Assembly (NCBI GenBank): GCA_027625915.1
Contig: JANTQA010000060.1
Coordinates: 1,612,001 to 1,676,000, forward strand
Direction of reading: 5' to 3'
Source of the DNA: Anaeramoeba flamelloides
Taxonomy: Eukaryota > Metamonada > Anaeramoebidae
DNA: 64,000 nt
Shown: positions 38,963-50,900 of the stretch, piece by piece
Layout: every line of letters starts with the position of its first letter
Position numbering within the stretch: position 1 is the stretch's first letter
The notes under the pieces: generated by a model
Told to the model about the DNA's origin: nothing
What the model saw: only the letters and a program-made list of their open reading frames with translations
The model's database searches: none
Translations under genes and position numbers: made by a program

Positions 38963-41137
38963 AGAGTTACTAACCCCTTAAGGGAGTAGTCATTTTTGAA
39001 AATAAAATTAAATCTTGTCAAGATCTTGAAAAATTTTTTTTTTATAATTTGTGTTTCGACTTATGGAAGGGATGAGTTAGCCACATTTAAACAATTTATT
39101 GATTTGAGTCTCTTTTTTGAAATTGAAAATTTACATGTTCCCAATATAAAACGAAGAAAAGTAACCTATTATTTTGTTTAAGAATTAAGTTAATTCTTGA
39201 AAATGGGAAAAAAAAATTTACATTTTATGTTAGTAAGTATTGATTTAGAAAGCAAATTTTTTATTTGATTTCTTTTTCTTTGATTTATATTTCAATTCAA
39301 ATCTCAGCCAATAAAACTAAATGAAGTATAGGTGATTCAATAAATGAATATTCGGTAGAAGCTTAACTACAGTTTATCAATTAAATTGAGATCTTACAAG
39401 TAAAAAATTTTTTTTCTTTAAGATTTTGAAAAAAGTCGTTTTTTTGTTTTCAAAAAATGAAAAAAAATTGCAAAAAAATTTTATAAAAAATTGTTTGGTA
39501 TTATTCACAAGAATCCTTATAACAATTAAATTCATTTTTGGAAGAAAAAAAATGATTTTGAATTTTGAGGATAAAATTAACTAATTTCTAAATATCTTCA
39601 AGAAAATTTTATTTTGAACAATCGAATTTTGTCTTAATACAAAAACAAAATTTCTGAGTAAAATTTTTACATGACTTTAAAACTTTAATCATTATAACTA
39701 CTATTATTAAAAAAATACAATTATTTTTTAATCCGTTAAACATATCAATTTTTTTGGTTAACCAAAAGTTTTATCTTAAAAAAGAAAAAAATCTTTATAT
39801 TAATATTACTGGTAACCAAGAAATTTTATAGTCTAATAATGATCATAATTGTAATTAACGATGTAAAAAATTTATAAATTGTGAGAAAAAAAAAGAATTT
39901 AATAGTTTTAATTTTCAGAAAAAAATGGAAAAAAAAAATTGATCTCACTAAACTAATTTTCTTTTATGGCTTTATTTGTTGATCAGAATTTTTTGACACT
40001 TGGGATCTACAAAATTTGTAAGTAGAGAATACCACCAATAACATATTTTAAAATTTTGCGTTGTTGTTGTAGAAGACTAGTCCCTTAAATAATAAAAATA
40101 AAAAATAAAAAAAAAAAATAATAATAACCATTTTCATTAATAAGGGAAGTTTGATCAAATTTATCTTTCACTAATTATGTTTACATAACCCATTTTATCA
40201 AATTAATTTGGGAAAATGAAAATTTTATAAATCAAAGGAAAGTGTTTTCTTGTAAATAAGTATCTGCCCTTTTTTTTTTTTTTTTTACTTTTATAACAAA
40301 TTTTAAATACACAAATTGATATTAAAAAATATACTTTAAATGTTTTTGAATATTAAATAGTTGTTAATTATTCGCAATGTTTAGAATATTAATTAATAAA
40401 TCAAAAACAATTTTTTAATTTTTAATAGAACTTTTTTTTGAAAAATATCAGAAATTAAATAACATCTAATAATATTCACTGCTTTTTTTTTTTCTAAAAA
40501 TAATCAAAATAGATTTTCATTTTTTGTACTCTTATTGACGACAAAGATTTTTTCAACACTTGGAAATGAAAAATTAATCAAGAATATTGCGTATCCAATC
40601 TTTTATTTTTTACACGTCATTTCAATAATTGGAATGATTATTTATGCACTGATTAGAAATCATTATCCACCAACAATTAAGAATTATTTGTCCGGGAATT
40701 ATATTTTTGTCACTGTGGTTTTTGGATTATTATCAATTTTTAACTTGTTTTTCGTAATCAGGGTATTTCAAATCCAAAAAAAGTTTACCTATAGGTTTTC
40801 TTACGATTATAAAATTAACCAAACCATTTCGTTAATGTGTTTATTATCAATAATTTATTTTTCTGAAACCGTTTGGAGTTTTTTAGCCTTGGTTAATGGC
40901 AATCCTCTTAATGACAAGTTGAATCATGAATTAAAAAAACAAAATTCAAACTATTATGTTTTTATACTTGTTTGGTTCTTAATTACAGAAATCATACCAG
41001 TTGTTGTAATTTATTTTGTTTTTCATCTAAGCTTCCATCGGAGCCAAAAAACTTCATCATATACTGAATTGGAGGGTAAATATATACCATCAGAAGTATT
41101 AGAAAGTTCACTTTCTTCGAGTTCATCAAATATTTAG
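35056..41137 (+). CDS. Seven-TM protein resembling THH1/TOM1/TOM3 (three exons)
   Basis: Multi-pass membrane protein, 307 residues. Exons: 35056-35186 (ATG; MTLQHLLTLTAL..., TM1), 35314-35481 (TM2 RSLILFFSAWLMIQRGVMTF and the first half of TM3) and 40513-41137 (rest of TM3 to TM7 and tail). Donors GTAAAT and GTAAGT, acceptors AACTAATAG|T and CAAAATAG|A; both introns split codons after base 2 and the total length is a multiple of three. The TTG at 40535 in exon 3 is not the start. Seven hydrophobic spans are visible at about 17-39, 55-77, 82-115, 124-148, 158-183, 193-222 and 238-265. The YFSETVWSFLAL and ITEIIPVVVIYFVF segments resemble the TM6/TM7 signatures (..LIRCI.., EILPSSLVLFIL) of plant TOM1-like proteins, which sit in the vacuolar membrane; GPR137-like is an alternative. 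The Ser-rich tail ends SSSSSNI. The gene model is well supported; the family call is tentative. Confidence 0.72.
35800..36218 (+). repeat. Family P fragment
   Basis: Matches about 1560-1945 of the first foldback element: GGGAAAAAAAGTTAAACC, AAAGTAAAATCAATTAAAAAG, CTTCAAAGAATAATTCCTTA, ACAATTTAGATCTACTT, AGATCTCAAAAAT. Its right edge abuts family A. Confidence 0.5.
36219..38230 (+). repeat. Family A repeat, copy A (~2 kb, unclassified)
   Basis: Co-linear with about 58604-60500, with many shared blocks: GGGAGTAAGT start, AACTAAATTCTTCAAAT, CCTAGTATAATATATTTTCA, TTATTTCTTGATCTTA, TTTCATTTGGTTCATCTAAT, TTCAAGG.....AATTAAGAAGAT, and TTTCACAAATAGA near 37300. The copy A site corresponding to 59241-59725 of copy B lacks the MITE found there. 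No conserved protein frame runs through both copies, so a non-autonomous DNA element is likely. Confidence 0.6.
38868..38962. repeat. (AC)n(TA)n compound microsatellite
   Basis: About 38 AC units followed directly by about 9 TA units. It lies in the seven-TM gene intron, 15 bp left of a TTAA-flanked element. Confidence 0.95.
38978..40088. mobile_element. TTAA-flanked element, larger variant (1.1 kb)
   Basis: TTAA at 38978-38981 is followed by GGGAGTAGTCATTTTTG; the right end reads GACTAGTCCC then TTAA at 40085-40088. The inverted ends (GGGAGTAGTC / GGGACTAGTC) resemble those of the 0.7 kb TTAA family (GGGTCTAGTC), but the interior differs. No transposase frame. The short frame at 38996-39181 inside it shows no known motif. 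Confidence 0.45.
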
Positions 41138-41658
41138 CTGAAGTTGAAGAATTATAATGTGATCATATCAATAATTGAACTTTATAATATTTCTTATTTA
41201 TTTGTATTCTAGAAAATATTATTTTTTACTTATTATTATTCTTTTTAATTCTTTCTTTTTTTTTTTCTTTCTTTCTATCTTCTTTATTTATCTTGTTGTT
41301 TGTAAAAATAAACCAGTTCCATTTTATTTTTTTTATTATTACTCAGATTTAAATATTTCTTTTCAATTCAAAAACGTAATAAAAGTTTTATATGAAAATA
41401 ATTTTTTTGAGAAATTATCATTAATTATTCAAAGATTTTCAAAACTTTTTTTTTTCAGAATAATAATCTTGTTGAAAATAATTTGTATCAAACTATTTTT
41501 CAATTATAGTTTCTCTTCAAACAAAGAAGAATGGCATACACCTATAAGATTTTCTTAACACTTTTTATATTGGCTTTAATTTAGAAAGATTAGATAAAAA
41601 AATATTAGTTTTATAAAAATTTGATTTTAGAGAATTCATAAAAAAGTATTCTCATCCT

Positions 41659-42414
41659 TTATAGGTCTAGTCATTTACAGTGGATTTGCTCCATACCCAA
41701 GGAGTTACTGGAAACCAAAAAAGTATTGTGAAATTGACTTTCTTTTGATTGAGAAAAAGAAATAATAAAAAAAAAATTTTGAGAGGATCTCTTTGGCAAA
41801 AAATTCAATTTAAAAAAATAAAGAAAAAAAAAAATGATTAGATTTTATTGGCATAAAATTCAAAGAAGAAAAAAAAAGTTAAAAAGTATACTCAATTTCT
41901 AAAAAATCCAAAATTTAAAAAAAAAAAATTTCCTTCTTCTTTTTTTGAATTTTCGAAGAGGTTAAATTTCTTCAATTTAAAACAAATTGTTTTCTAAAAG
42001 TATACCATCAATTTAATTCGATTTAATCTAATATGTGGTTATATTGTAACTCTCTATATTTATGCCAAAGTAGGTATTTTCGAACATTCTTTAGAAAACA
42101 ATAACTCATTTGAGAAATAGAAAAAAATTAAAAAAAAAATCTTTGAGATCTAAAAAAGTTAAAAAACAACAGTTCAAAATCTAACATATCTATTTTCATA
42201 ATTATAATTCACAACCATTCGAATTGGAAATTGAATATTACTCATAGCTTTTTTTACTAAAATGTTTCTCTTTTTTATTTGTTGATTTTGGGATATCGAT
42301 GTCTTTTCAAATGTTGGTTAGTTTTTGATTTGTATTAGTTAAAAATTAAAATTACAAAATTTTACTTAATCCATTTCAGAAAATGATTTTTAACCCCTAG
42401 AACTAGAACCTAAA
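41659..42414. mobile_element. TTAA-type non-autonomous element, copy 2 (degraded ends)
   Basis: Left end TATAGGTCTAGTCATTTACAG, then 'gctccatacccaagg'; right end ...CTAGAACC followed by TAAA. The interior is co-linear with the copies at 466-1153 and 62488-63184: CAATTTAATTCGATTTAATCTAAT, CATTCTTTAG...AATAACTCATTTGA, and GTTGGTTAGTTTTTGATT. The flanking TTAA is mutated on both sides, suggesting an older insertion. Confidence 0.6.
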
Positions 42415-44139
42415 AATAAATATTTTTTAGGTTAGAAAACTTGAGGTAATAAAGAAAAAATGAAAATAAAAAATTGAAAAAAAAAAAAAATTCCTAAAAT
42501 AGTTAAAAAAAAATATACAAATTCGGGTACATAATTCCCGACTCTTCAGAGTCGTGGAATACCAATTTATTAATCATAGTTTGTGGAATCTTATTTATTA
42601 TTTATAATATTTCTATTGGGGTTTTACTCCTCCTTTCAGGATATGGATAATTTTTAATTTGGTCATATAAATGATATAATATTTTTTTACTGTAATATTG
42701 TAATTATTTTTCTTCTTCTCTTTTTTATTTAGTAAATTTTCTTAAATTACCCCTTTTCCGTAATAAATAAAAAAAATAAAAATAAACATTTTCAATTTAT
42801 TAGTTTACCATATATAAAAATAAACAATTTATATTTTTTTTTTTAAATTTGAAGATATCTTTTTGAAATTTATTGAAAAACAGTTTTGTTGCAAATCAAA
42901 AATATTTGAGTTTAAACTAAATAATTATTTAATTTTAAAATAGGTCCTATTTTGATTTCTTGAAGCTTATTTTCTATCCTATTCAAACAAATTCATTTTA
43001 ATTGAGTTTATTATTTGTTTTAAATGGTGAAAAATTAAGGAATTAGATTCTTACCATTAGAAATTAAAGAATATTTACACTTTCAATGTTTCCTTTTAAA
43101 AATCTGAAAAATCTAAGAATAATTTGAAGGTAAAATTTGAGATTATCATCTTAAATTGCATATAAAATTCATCACTTGGAAATAAAGTAAAATGTGAAAA
43201 AAAAGGAAAAATCAATTTTTAATATCAACATTCTTATAAAAAACAGCTAAAATTAATTTATTTCTTTATATAGTTTGAGAAAGTAGTAATTTGAGAAATT
43301 ATATCAAATAAAAAAAGAAGAAAAATAATTTAAATATCAATAAATAATAATAATATCATTTACATGACCAAGTTAAAAACTATCCACTCTTGTTATGGTT
43401 TTTTTTTTGATTTGAGAAATAAAAAAAAATTTATTTTATTATTCTTTTTTTTTTGAAAATTAAAAAAAATCCTAGGTACTCGATGACACTCAACAACACT
43501 TTGGTTAGTTTTTTTTTTTAATTTTGGAAAAAAAGAAAATTCATTTGTTTTCGATGTATTTCAAAGTTAGATATATATATAATTTTTGTTAGGTTTTCCA
43601 GGAATTGAAAGAATTGAGTAAAATCCTTGATTTTATTGATTTTTTTTTTAGATTCTGGATAACTTAGACATTTCCCCTGATTTCAAAGGAGGGACTTAAA
43701 CCCCAAAGAAAAAGGTAAGACCAATTAATAAATTAAAAAATAAATAAAAAAAGAAAAATTAAAAATCAAAACAATTTAAGAGTTTTGAAAAGACCATCTT
43801 TTGTTTTTTTTTTTTATTTATCTTTGATTGATCTTTTCTTAAATATTTGCTGAAAAAATGGACTGATTAGAAGATACTCAAATCAAAAATAATCCATTGA
43901 AAAACTGATAGATTTAAATTCATATGTTGATTGATTGAAAATAATTTATTTAATTATTCGTTGAATTTAAAGTTGTTTCAACCATCATTTTTTAAGTTGT
44001 TTTTCCGTAATGTCTCGAGTTAAAATATTGTTGAATTTTTTTACTATTATTGTAACAATTATAAATCTAAGCAAGGTAACCCCCTGCCTATCAAATAAAA
44101 AAAATATACCCTTTTTTCCAGAAAGTGTATATATTTTAT

Positions 44140-44400
44140 GATCAAAGAAACCAACAATAAATGATAAGTAAATATGGAATTGGTTTCTTAAAGTTCTTTT
44201 ATTTATTAATTTTATATATATATATATGCAAGATCAAATTCAAAAATTTATCTCGAAAAATCAAGTTAATTTTTGAGAAATTCTAGGAATCTTTTAATCA
44301 AAAAAACTAAAAATTTTGGAAAAATAGTCAAAAAATTAGAAATTTGTACAAATTCCATTCATAATTTTAATGTTTACTGATAACGTCAAGAAATTTACCT
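44140..44400 (+). repeat. Fragment of mariner-type MITE interior (family M)
   Basis: ATCAAAGAAACCAACAATAA, TGGTTTCTTAAAGTTCT.TTATTTA, and AAAATTTATCTCGAAAAAT...GTTAATTTTTGAGAAA match the interior at 59325-59470. The terminal repeats are not recognisable. Confidence 0.45.
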
Positions 44401-44421
44401 TCAAAATATATTTAAAAATAG

Positions 44422-44457
<36 letters not shown>

Positions 44458-44972
44458 ACTACTTAATTAGAGGTTGTATTCGAATTCAAGAAAAAAAATA
44501 TCATGATTTATATTTGAAACAATTGTCTTATACTTCAGAACTGGCATTTTTGACAAGTCTCGTAAAATTTTAAACCCAAAAAGTTTTTCGACCATTTCTT
44601 TTTAATCTTTATAACCAAAAGAAGAGTACCTTCCCAAATATTATTTTTAACAATATTTAACTCGATATTTGTGAAGACAATTAATCTTCGGCACATAACA
44701 TTTATTATTAAATTTCAGTCAATAAATAAAACTATTTTTCAAAAGAGAATTAAGAAATTTTGACAATCAATTTAAAAAACTTTTAACAGCCAACTTTTTA
44801 ATAATAGATGTATTTTTTAAGTGATCTTTTTATAATAAGAGATCAAAAACAAGTCTGAAAAAACTGTTTGCTCAAGTCTTTATTCCAACTTCTACGATTT
44901 CCTGACCAATGAAATCATTTTTTCTCATTTTTTTTTTCTTCAACAAAAAAATCAAAAAAAGAAATTATTCTA

Positions 44973-47900
44973 ATGTCGAATTATTCTCAACTCTTTACAT
45001 CTCTCTTAGAAAAAAAAAAAATCCCTTCAAAAAAGGTGATCGAATTGTTGACAAAACTAAAAGAATACTTACTTGAAGAAAACAATATTTTATTTATTAA
45101 TGGTCCTGTTGCTGTTGTTGGTGACATTCATGGGTAATTCTTTTTTTTTTATTTTTTAATATCAAACATCACTTTTTCTTGATACTCATTGTTTTGAATT
45201 ATGTGTTATTGATCAACTTTCTTTTTTGTGATTTTACAGCCAATTCTATGATCTTTTAGAACTTTTTAAACAAGCTGGCTATGAAAATATTCCAAATTCA
45301 GCACCACCTCGGAAATTTGTTTGTTTAGGTGATTATGTGGATAGGGGCCATTATGGACTTGAAGTCGTTCTTTCTTTATTTCTATTGAAACTAATGTAAA
45401 TTAACTTTTTGTTTTTGTCTGTGGATCTTTGAATGATAACTTGTCCACCAAATGAAAAAAAAAACAAAAAAACTTGTGTTTATTCTTTTTTATTTTTTTT
45501 TTTTATAAATGAATAACTTTCTAGGTATCCAGCTCATTTTGTTCTACTCCGTGGGTAAGTGACTGATCTATTTTCTTTTATTATATTCAAAATTTGAAAT
45601 TAATAATATTTTATTCGTTTTTTTTTTTCCAATTAATCCCAACTGATCATTCTTGACTCTTGGAAAAAAAACCCGCGATTTTTTTGCAATTGTTCCAGAA
45701 ACCATGAGTGTCGTACAATCACACAAGTAAAAAATTCTATTTCAACATATTTTTTTCTTTTTTTATTTTTTTCATTTAAATTTTGTTTTATTTCTCCTAA
45801 TTTTCCATCCTCCGATTTGGAATTACTTAAATATTCTATCTTTTTGTTATTGATTTATTTGTTTCTTAGAATTATGGATTTTATGAAGAATGTTTCAACC
45901 ACTACCAAGACTTGAATATTTGGAAAGCAATTATGAACGTTTTTGATGTTTTACCAATTGGCGCAGTAAATATTTTTCTTATAATTCTGTTCTTTACTTA
46001 TTTTTCATTGGAAATAACAGCGTGTCTTATAACCAACCCAACTGAAACAAAAAAAAACATTTTAAATCAAAACAATACCCTTCCCTTTGTTTTGGTGTAT
46101 TTGGGTTCTTAAAATAATGCTCTTTTGGGTATGAAGAAAATAAAAGATTTTTATTTAAAAAATCCAGTTTCCTTTAGATAAATGTTATCTCAAAGATGAA
46201 TAAGGAAGATCTTAATAAAGTCACTAAAAATCTTATTTCTAATTGATTTTTGAAAGATATGGGTTTATTCACTAATAACCAGCTAAAAAGAATGGGAACT
46301 TGAAACAAAAATATGATTTATTAATTGGAAAATAAGAGCAATTGTATTACTATTTTCAAAAAGTGTTTAATAAAGGCCTGAAAATAGGTCTAGTGAAGTT
46401 TGTTGAATATTTTGATTTGCTTTATAGATACTTGTGAAAACGTTTTTGGTTGTCACAATTTTATAAAATGACTGATCATTTCCTTAAAATGAGTAAAAAA
46501 ACAAAAACAAAATAAATAATATGTCTTAGTATACGGGGACAATGTTTTTTTTAAAGAATTTGTTTTAATGAATATAGACAGCTGAATTCGATTAGAATAG
46601 TGTTAAAACCAACCCCGATTCACTATTTGAGTTCGACAAACCCCCATAATCTTTTACTTAAAATCGAAAAAAAAATAAAAATATTTTCAACGTTTTATTA
46701 TTTTAAAGTTACTAAAATCAAAATCATTTCAAGGTCTGTCAATAAGGGTTTGAGGTTGCTGGTTTTTCTTCCAAAATTTGAATAAATAACGAAAACAATT
46801 TTATTTCTTTTTAAAAATTGAAATTTCATTAAAATTTTTTTCTTGAAAAAATACAACTCCTGTTTTTTTGTACCGAGTGGAAAACACTCCACCAAAAACA
46901 AAACAATTTTTTAAACCAAAATTGAAATTAAACTATTCTTTCCATGTGTTGAGAAAATAAATTGCTCTTTTTTGATCTTTTCTTCAACTAAAAAAAGATA
47001 AAATATAATTACTACCAAACATTCAAGCTACAAACAGTTTTATTCCTGATGTGTATTTGTAATTTTTGAAATCCATTTTGTAATAAATAATCTCAAAAAG
47101 TAAATCTCATGAATGAAAATGAGTACCAAATCCCCGATGTCTATTATGGATTTAATTTTTGAATAAAAAATTTCACTTCAAAAAAAGGAATTAAACACGA
47201 CTTTCCAGTCTTACTCTTCCCTGAATTCCATTTTATACTTTAGAATTTGAAATTGTAAGAGTGGTTTTCCAAAAAATTATTCCATAAAAATAAAATACCT
47301 TCTTATTTTTCGAAAAATTGTAGTATTTCAAGACATTTAGTTTTTTAATACAAATCTATTTTGTATCAATCTCTTATGATCAAAAAACCGAGTATCTAAA
47401 CTTTTTTAACCATTTTAAATTCACCTTTCAATAAGTAACTCTTCATTCAATTCCAAATTAATAGATTTTTAATTATGTTTCCAAAATAACAAAAAATGTT
47501 TCAGTTTTTTCTCTTTGAATTTTTTTCTTTATTAGTTTATTGATCAACAATTCACATTCAATTTTGAATAATAATATAAGAGAGAATATTATTTTTGGGA
47601 CCCATTACTGGAAATTAGAAAAAATAAAAAATACCGAAATTGTAGCGAAAGACATATACGAATGAATTATTTTAAAGAAATCCAGTATTATCAAATTGAT
47701 TTTCTGTCTGGGAATTAAATCTGAGAAACAAATAAATATTTGAATTTCCCGAAAAGGATCTTAAGATGTACCCTAATTCATGAAAAAGAAATATTACTTT
47801 TCACTAAGAAAAGTAAAAGATTACACTACTGTATTTTCCAGGTTAAAATATTTGAATAGTATCCAAATGCAGTTCAATAGACTATACATTAAGGAATATC

Positions 47901-50900
47901 CGAATTTTATGTTCTCTGGGAATTGAAAATAATATATTAGCCAATAAAAATGATTTAAAAGAATGCCAATTAAAGGGAAGTCAAAATATTACAATTTTCT
48001 ATCAAGAAAATTGAATAAGTTGGATTCAAGATTTAATCCAAATTAATAATGATAATAAGAATAAAATCTTAGATATTATTCAAAATAAATGTTCACTATT
48101 TATCTTACCATTGATTAATGATACAGAAAATTATGATTCTTTATTGGAATTTCTTAACAAAAATTTAGAAATTAGGAGAGTCCCGTAAAGTGCTGTAGAG
48201 TACCTAGCTTTTCCAGAATTCAAAAAAGTTGAGAAAAATCAAAGATTTTGCTCAATTATTTTGTAATATTGGAAAATCTAATGGTTGTTTTCTTGTGGTT
48301 TTCTTTTTTATCAGGTAAAATCTTTTTATTTTCGTTAGGTTTTTTTTACTTTTTGAAATAAACAGAAAATTTTAATAAATTTTCGATTTATTTCAAAAAA
48401 AAAAAAAACCTAGAACACTTCACAAATAAACAGAAAACCCAAGAAAAGCTAAAGGTGTTTTCTTTTTTTTAGTTTCAGAACTAAACCCAAAATTTCTTTA
48501 AATTTTCTTTTTATTTCTAAAATTAAAAAAAATATACGTCAAGTGCCGTAGAGTTCCTAGCTTTTCTTGAGAAAAAAGAATTGGGTAAAATCTTTGATTT
48601 AACTCAATTCTTTTAAATTTTGGAAATAAAAATTAAATTTTTAAAATTTTCTTTTAATTTTCTTCTAAAAATCAAGAAAAACTAACAGTGCTTTTTCAGA
48701 ATTCAAAATAACCGAGTAAAAATCTTAGAGTTTACTCTATTCTTTTGAATTCGGGAAAAGTTAACGAAAGTGTACGTAAAGTGCTGCAGAGTACCGTCAA
48801 GTGTACTATTTTTTTTTTTTTTAATTTTTGAAATAAACCAAAAATTAATAAAATTTTCCGTTTATTTCTTAAATTAAAAAAAACTAACGTCTGTAAGAGG
48901 AAATTAATTGTTTTTTATAAAATTAAAAAAAAAAAAAAAAATATTACAATTGTGGGTTATTTGAGTATTTTGCATGAAAACATTGATTAATCCAAAAATT
49001 TTAATTAATTAATGAACAAAACAATGGGGAAAATTACAATCTATTTTTTTTTTACCCATTATGAAAAGGTTACTCTTTACTTGACTTTCAAATAGATTTA
49101 TACTCTTGCCACTAAATCCCATAACACTTGAAAATAAACTGGAGTGGCATTTGAAGCAATGGAATTTTGATTTTCAAACCTTTTCAAGCTAAATCCATTT
49201 TTAATTATTATTATTGTATGAATTAATGAATTAATAAATATTTTTTTTTTCCACAATGAAATTGTTTTTCTGTATCTTAGAGAAACATTATTTCAATGAA
49301 CCTATTTCTAAATTTCAAAATGTGAAAAGAGAAAAATCTCATTTAGATTAAAAAAAAAATAATAAAGAAGAATTATAGACAAATAACTCTACAATTAAAA
49401 GTTTTAAGCACTATTTGAATTAATTTTTTTAAAATTTATTTTTTCAATTCTGGAAAGGTTTTTATACAATGGTAAGGGATTAAGTTCAAATCAATATAAT
49501 TATTAATTTATATTTTAAAAGAACATCTAAATAATTTATTTTGTAAAAAGGAGTATTCAGAAACTATTTTTTTGTAAAATGATAATAATAATCTCAAAAA
49601 ATGATAATTTTGAGAAAAAGTTATTTTTGCCAAAAATCTTCTAATGCATTTTAAAAAAAATTTCTCCCATTTTATTGGTATTTTTAACCTTCAAATATTT
49701 TTCAATTTAGTATAAAAAATCCCATAGAAGAAAATAACTATAGTCTACGACAAAAAAATTTTCTCACAAACGTTATCAATACAAAATCATACATTATAAA
49801 TTGAAAAATTTCAATTTGTATTTTTAATTTTCAAAGTCGTATCATTTTCGAAACAAGTTTCAAATGTTGAATTCCCCCCCATTTTCTAAGATTTTAGGAA
49901 TGATTTTGTCAAGGTGTTTAATCTGGTTGCTAATTTTTTTGTGGAAATTTTTTTCCAATTTTTTTTGATTGAATTTTTCAGTTCTTCTTGGGTTTCAGCA
50001 GATTCTTCTTCGATCATGTTTTTTAAATCATTCCATATCTTTTCAATTGGATTCAAATCGGGTGATTTGGTCGGGAAAGACACCAATTTAATTGAATTTT
50101 CTTTGAACCAATTCATTGAAAGTTTTGATTTATGAATGGGTGCATTGTCTTGAAGAAATTCAAAATCATTGCCGTCATATTTATTTTTAATAAAAGGAAG
50201 TAATGCTTGTTCAAGTATTCGAGTATAAATTTCTGAATTCATTAGTGATTTTGAATTTTTGCAAAAATCTTTTGAAAAAACAATTTCAGTTTTTCCCTTC
50301 CAAGAAATTCCAGCCCAAATCATAACTGAAATTCTTTTATTATCCATTTCTTTTTGGGGGTCTTTTTCTCGCCTTTCTTGATATAAACATAAGATGTATT
50401 TCGAAATAACTCTATTTTTGATTCATCACTAAAAATCACCCTTTTCCAGTCATAATTATAGTGGAGTCTACAATACATCTTTCTTTTTTCCTTATCTTTT
50501 TGCGAAAGTTTTGGAATTGTGATTGGTTTAACAGGAATCCAATCATTATTTTTCCGATATCTTTGTATAGTTCTTATAGATAAAGATACATTGAGTTGCT
50601 TTTTGATCAAACGTTTCAATTTTATTGAACTTTTCTCACGATTTTCATTGAATATTTCTTCTAGTTTTTGGAGCTGTTCATTATTTAACCAACTTTTTCG
50701 ACCACTACCTTCTTTCCGAATAAGTGAACCTGTACGAGATTTTTTCTCCCAGTTTCGAATAGTTTTAGTTGTAATATTATTGTTTTTTGCTAGTTTTTTG
50801 ATTGGTATACCTTCTTTCAATTTTAACAGAATTTGGTATTTTGTTTCAAGTGAGGTTTTTTGTTTTTATTTCATTTTATAAATAAATTTATTGTAAATGA

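Larger units (their letters stand above)
35482..40512 (+). other. Giant 5.03 kb intron of the seven-TM gene
   Basis: Starts CAAT|GTAAGTATT and ends in a T-run then CTAAAAATAATCAAAATAG. It contains family P and family A repeats, the (AC)n(TA)n microsatellite and a TTAA-flanked element. The companion intron (35187-35313) is only 127 bp. Confidence 0.72.
41138..44972. other. 3.8 kb intergenic region before the phosphatase gene
   Basis: Contains TTAA element copy 2 (41659-42414), a short piece resembling the 48.2-48.9 kb array (about 43470-43690), a mariner-MITE interior fragment (44140-44400) and an AT microsatellite. No gene was recognised. The frame at 41175-41558 is an F/I/L-rich chance ORF. 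Confidence 0.5.

Noticed and set aside
41175-41558. A 127-residue frame just downstream of the seven-TM gene
   Set aside because: It starts at TTG, consists almost entirely of F, I, L, Y, K, S, and has no motif. Such frames arise by chance in AT-rich DNA. It lies in the probable 3' UTR.
42530-42560. Short hairpin CGACTCT-TC-AGAGTCG
   Set aside because: A 7 bp stem with no further context; such stems are expected by chance and it matches no known RNA.
47580-48185. Broken frames in the phosphatase intron (e.g. ENIIFGTHYWKLEKIKN, DNKNKILDIIQNKCSLFILPLIND)
   Set aside because: Codon-like stretches are interrupted by many stops and do not clearly match the LINE at 12181-14015 or any host family. 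They may be an old LINE or gene remnant, but I cannot support a call.
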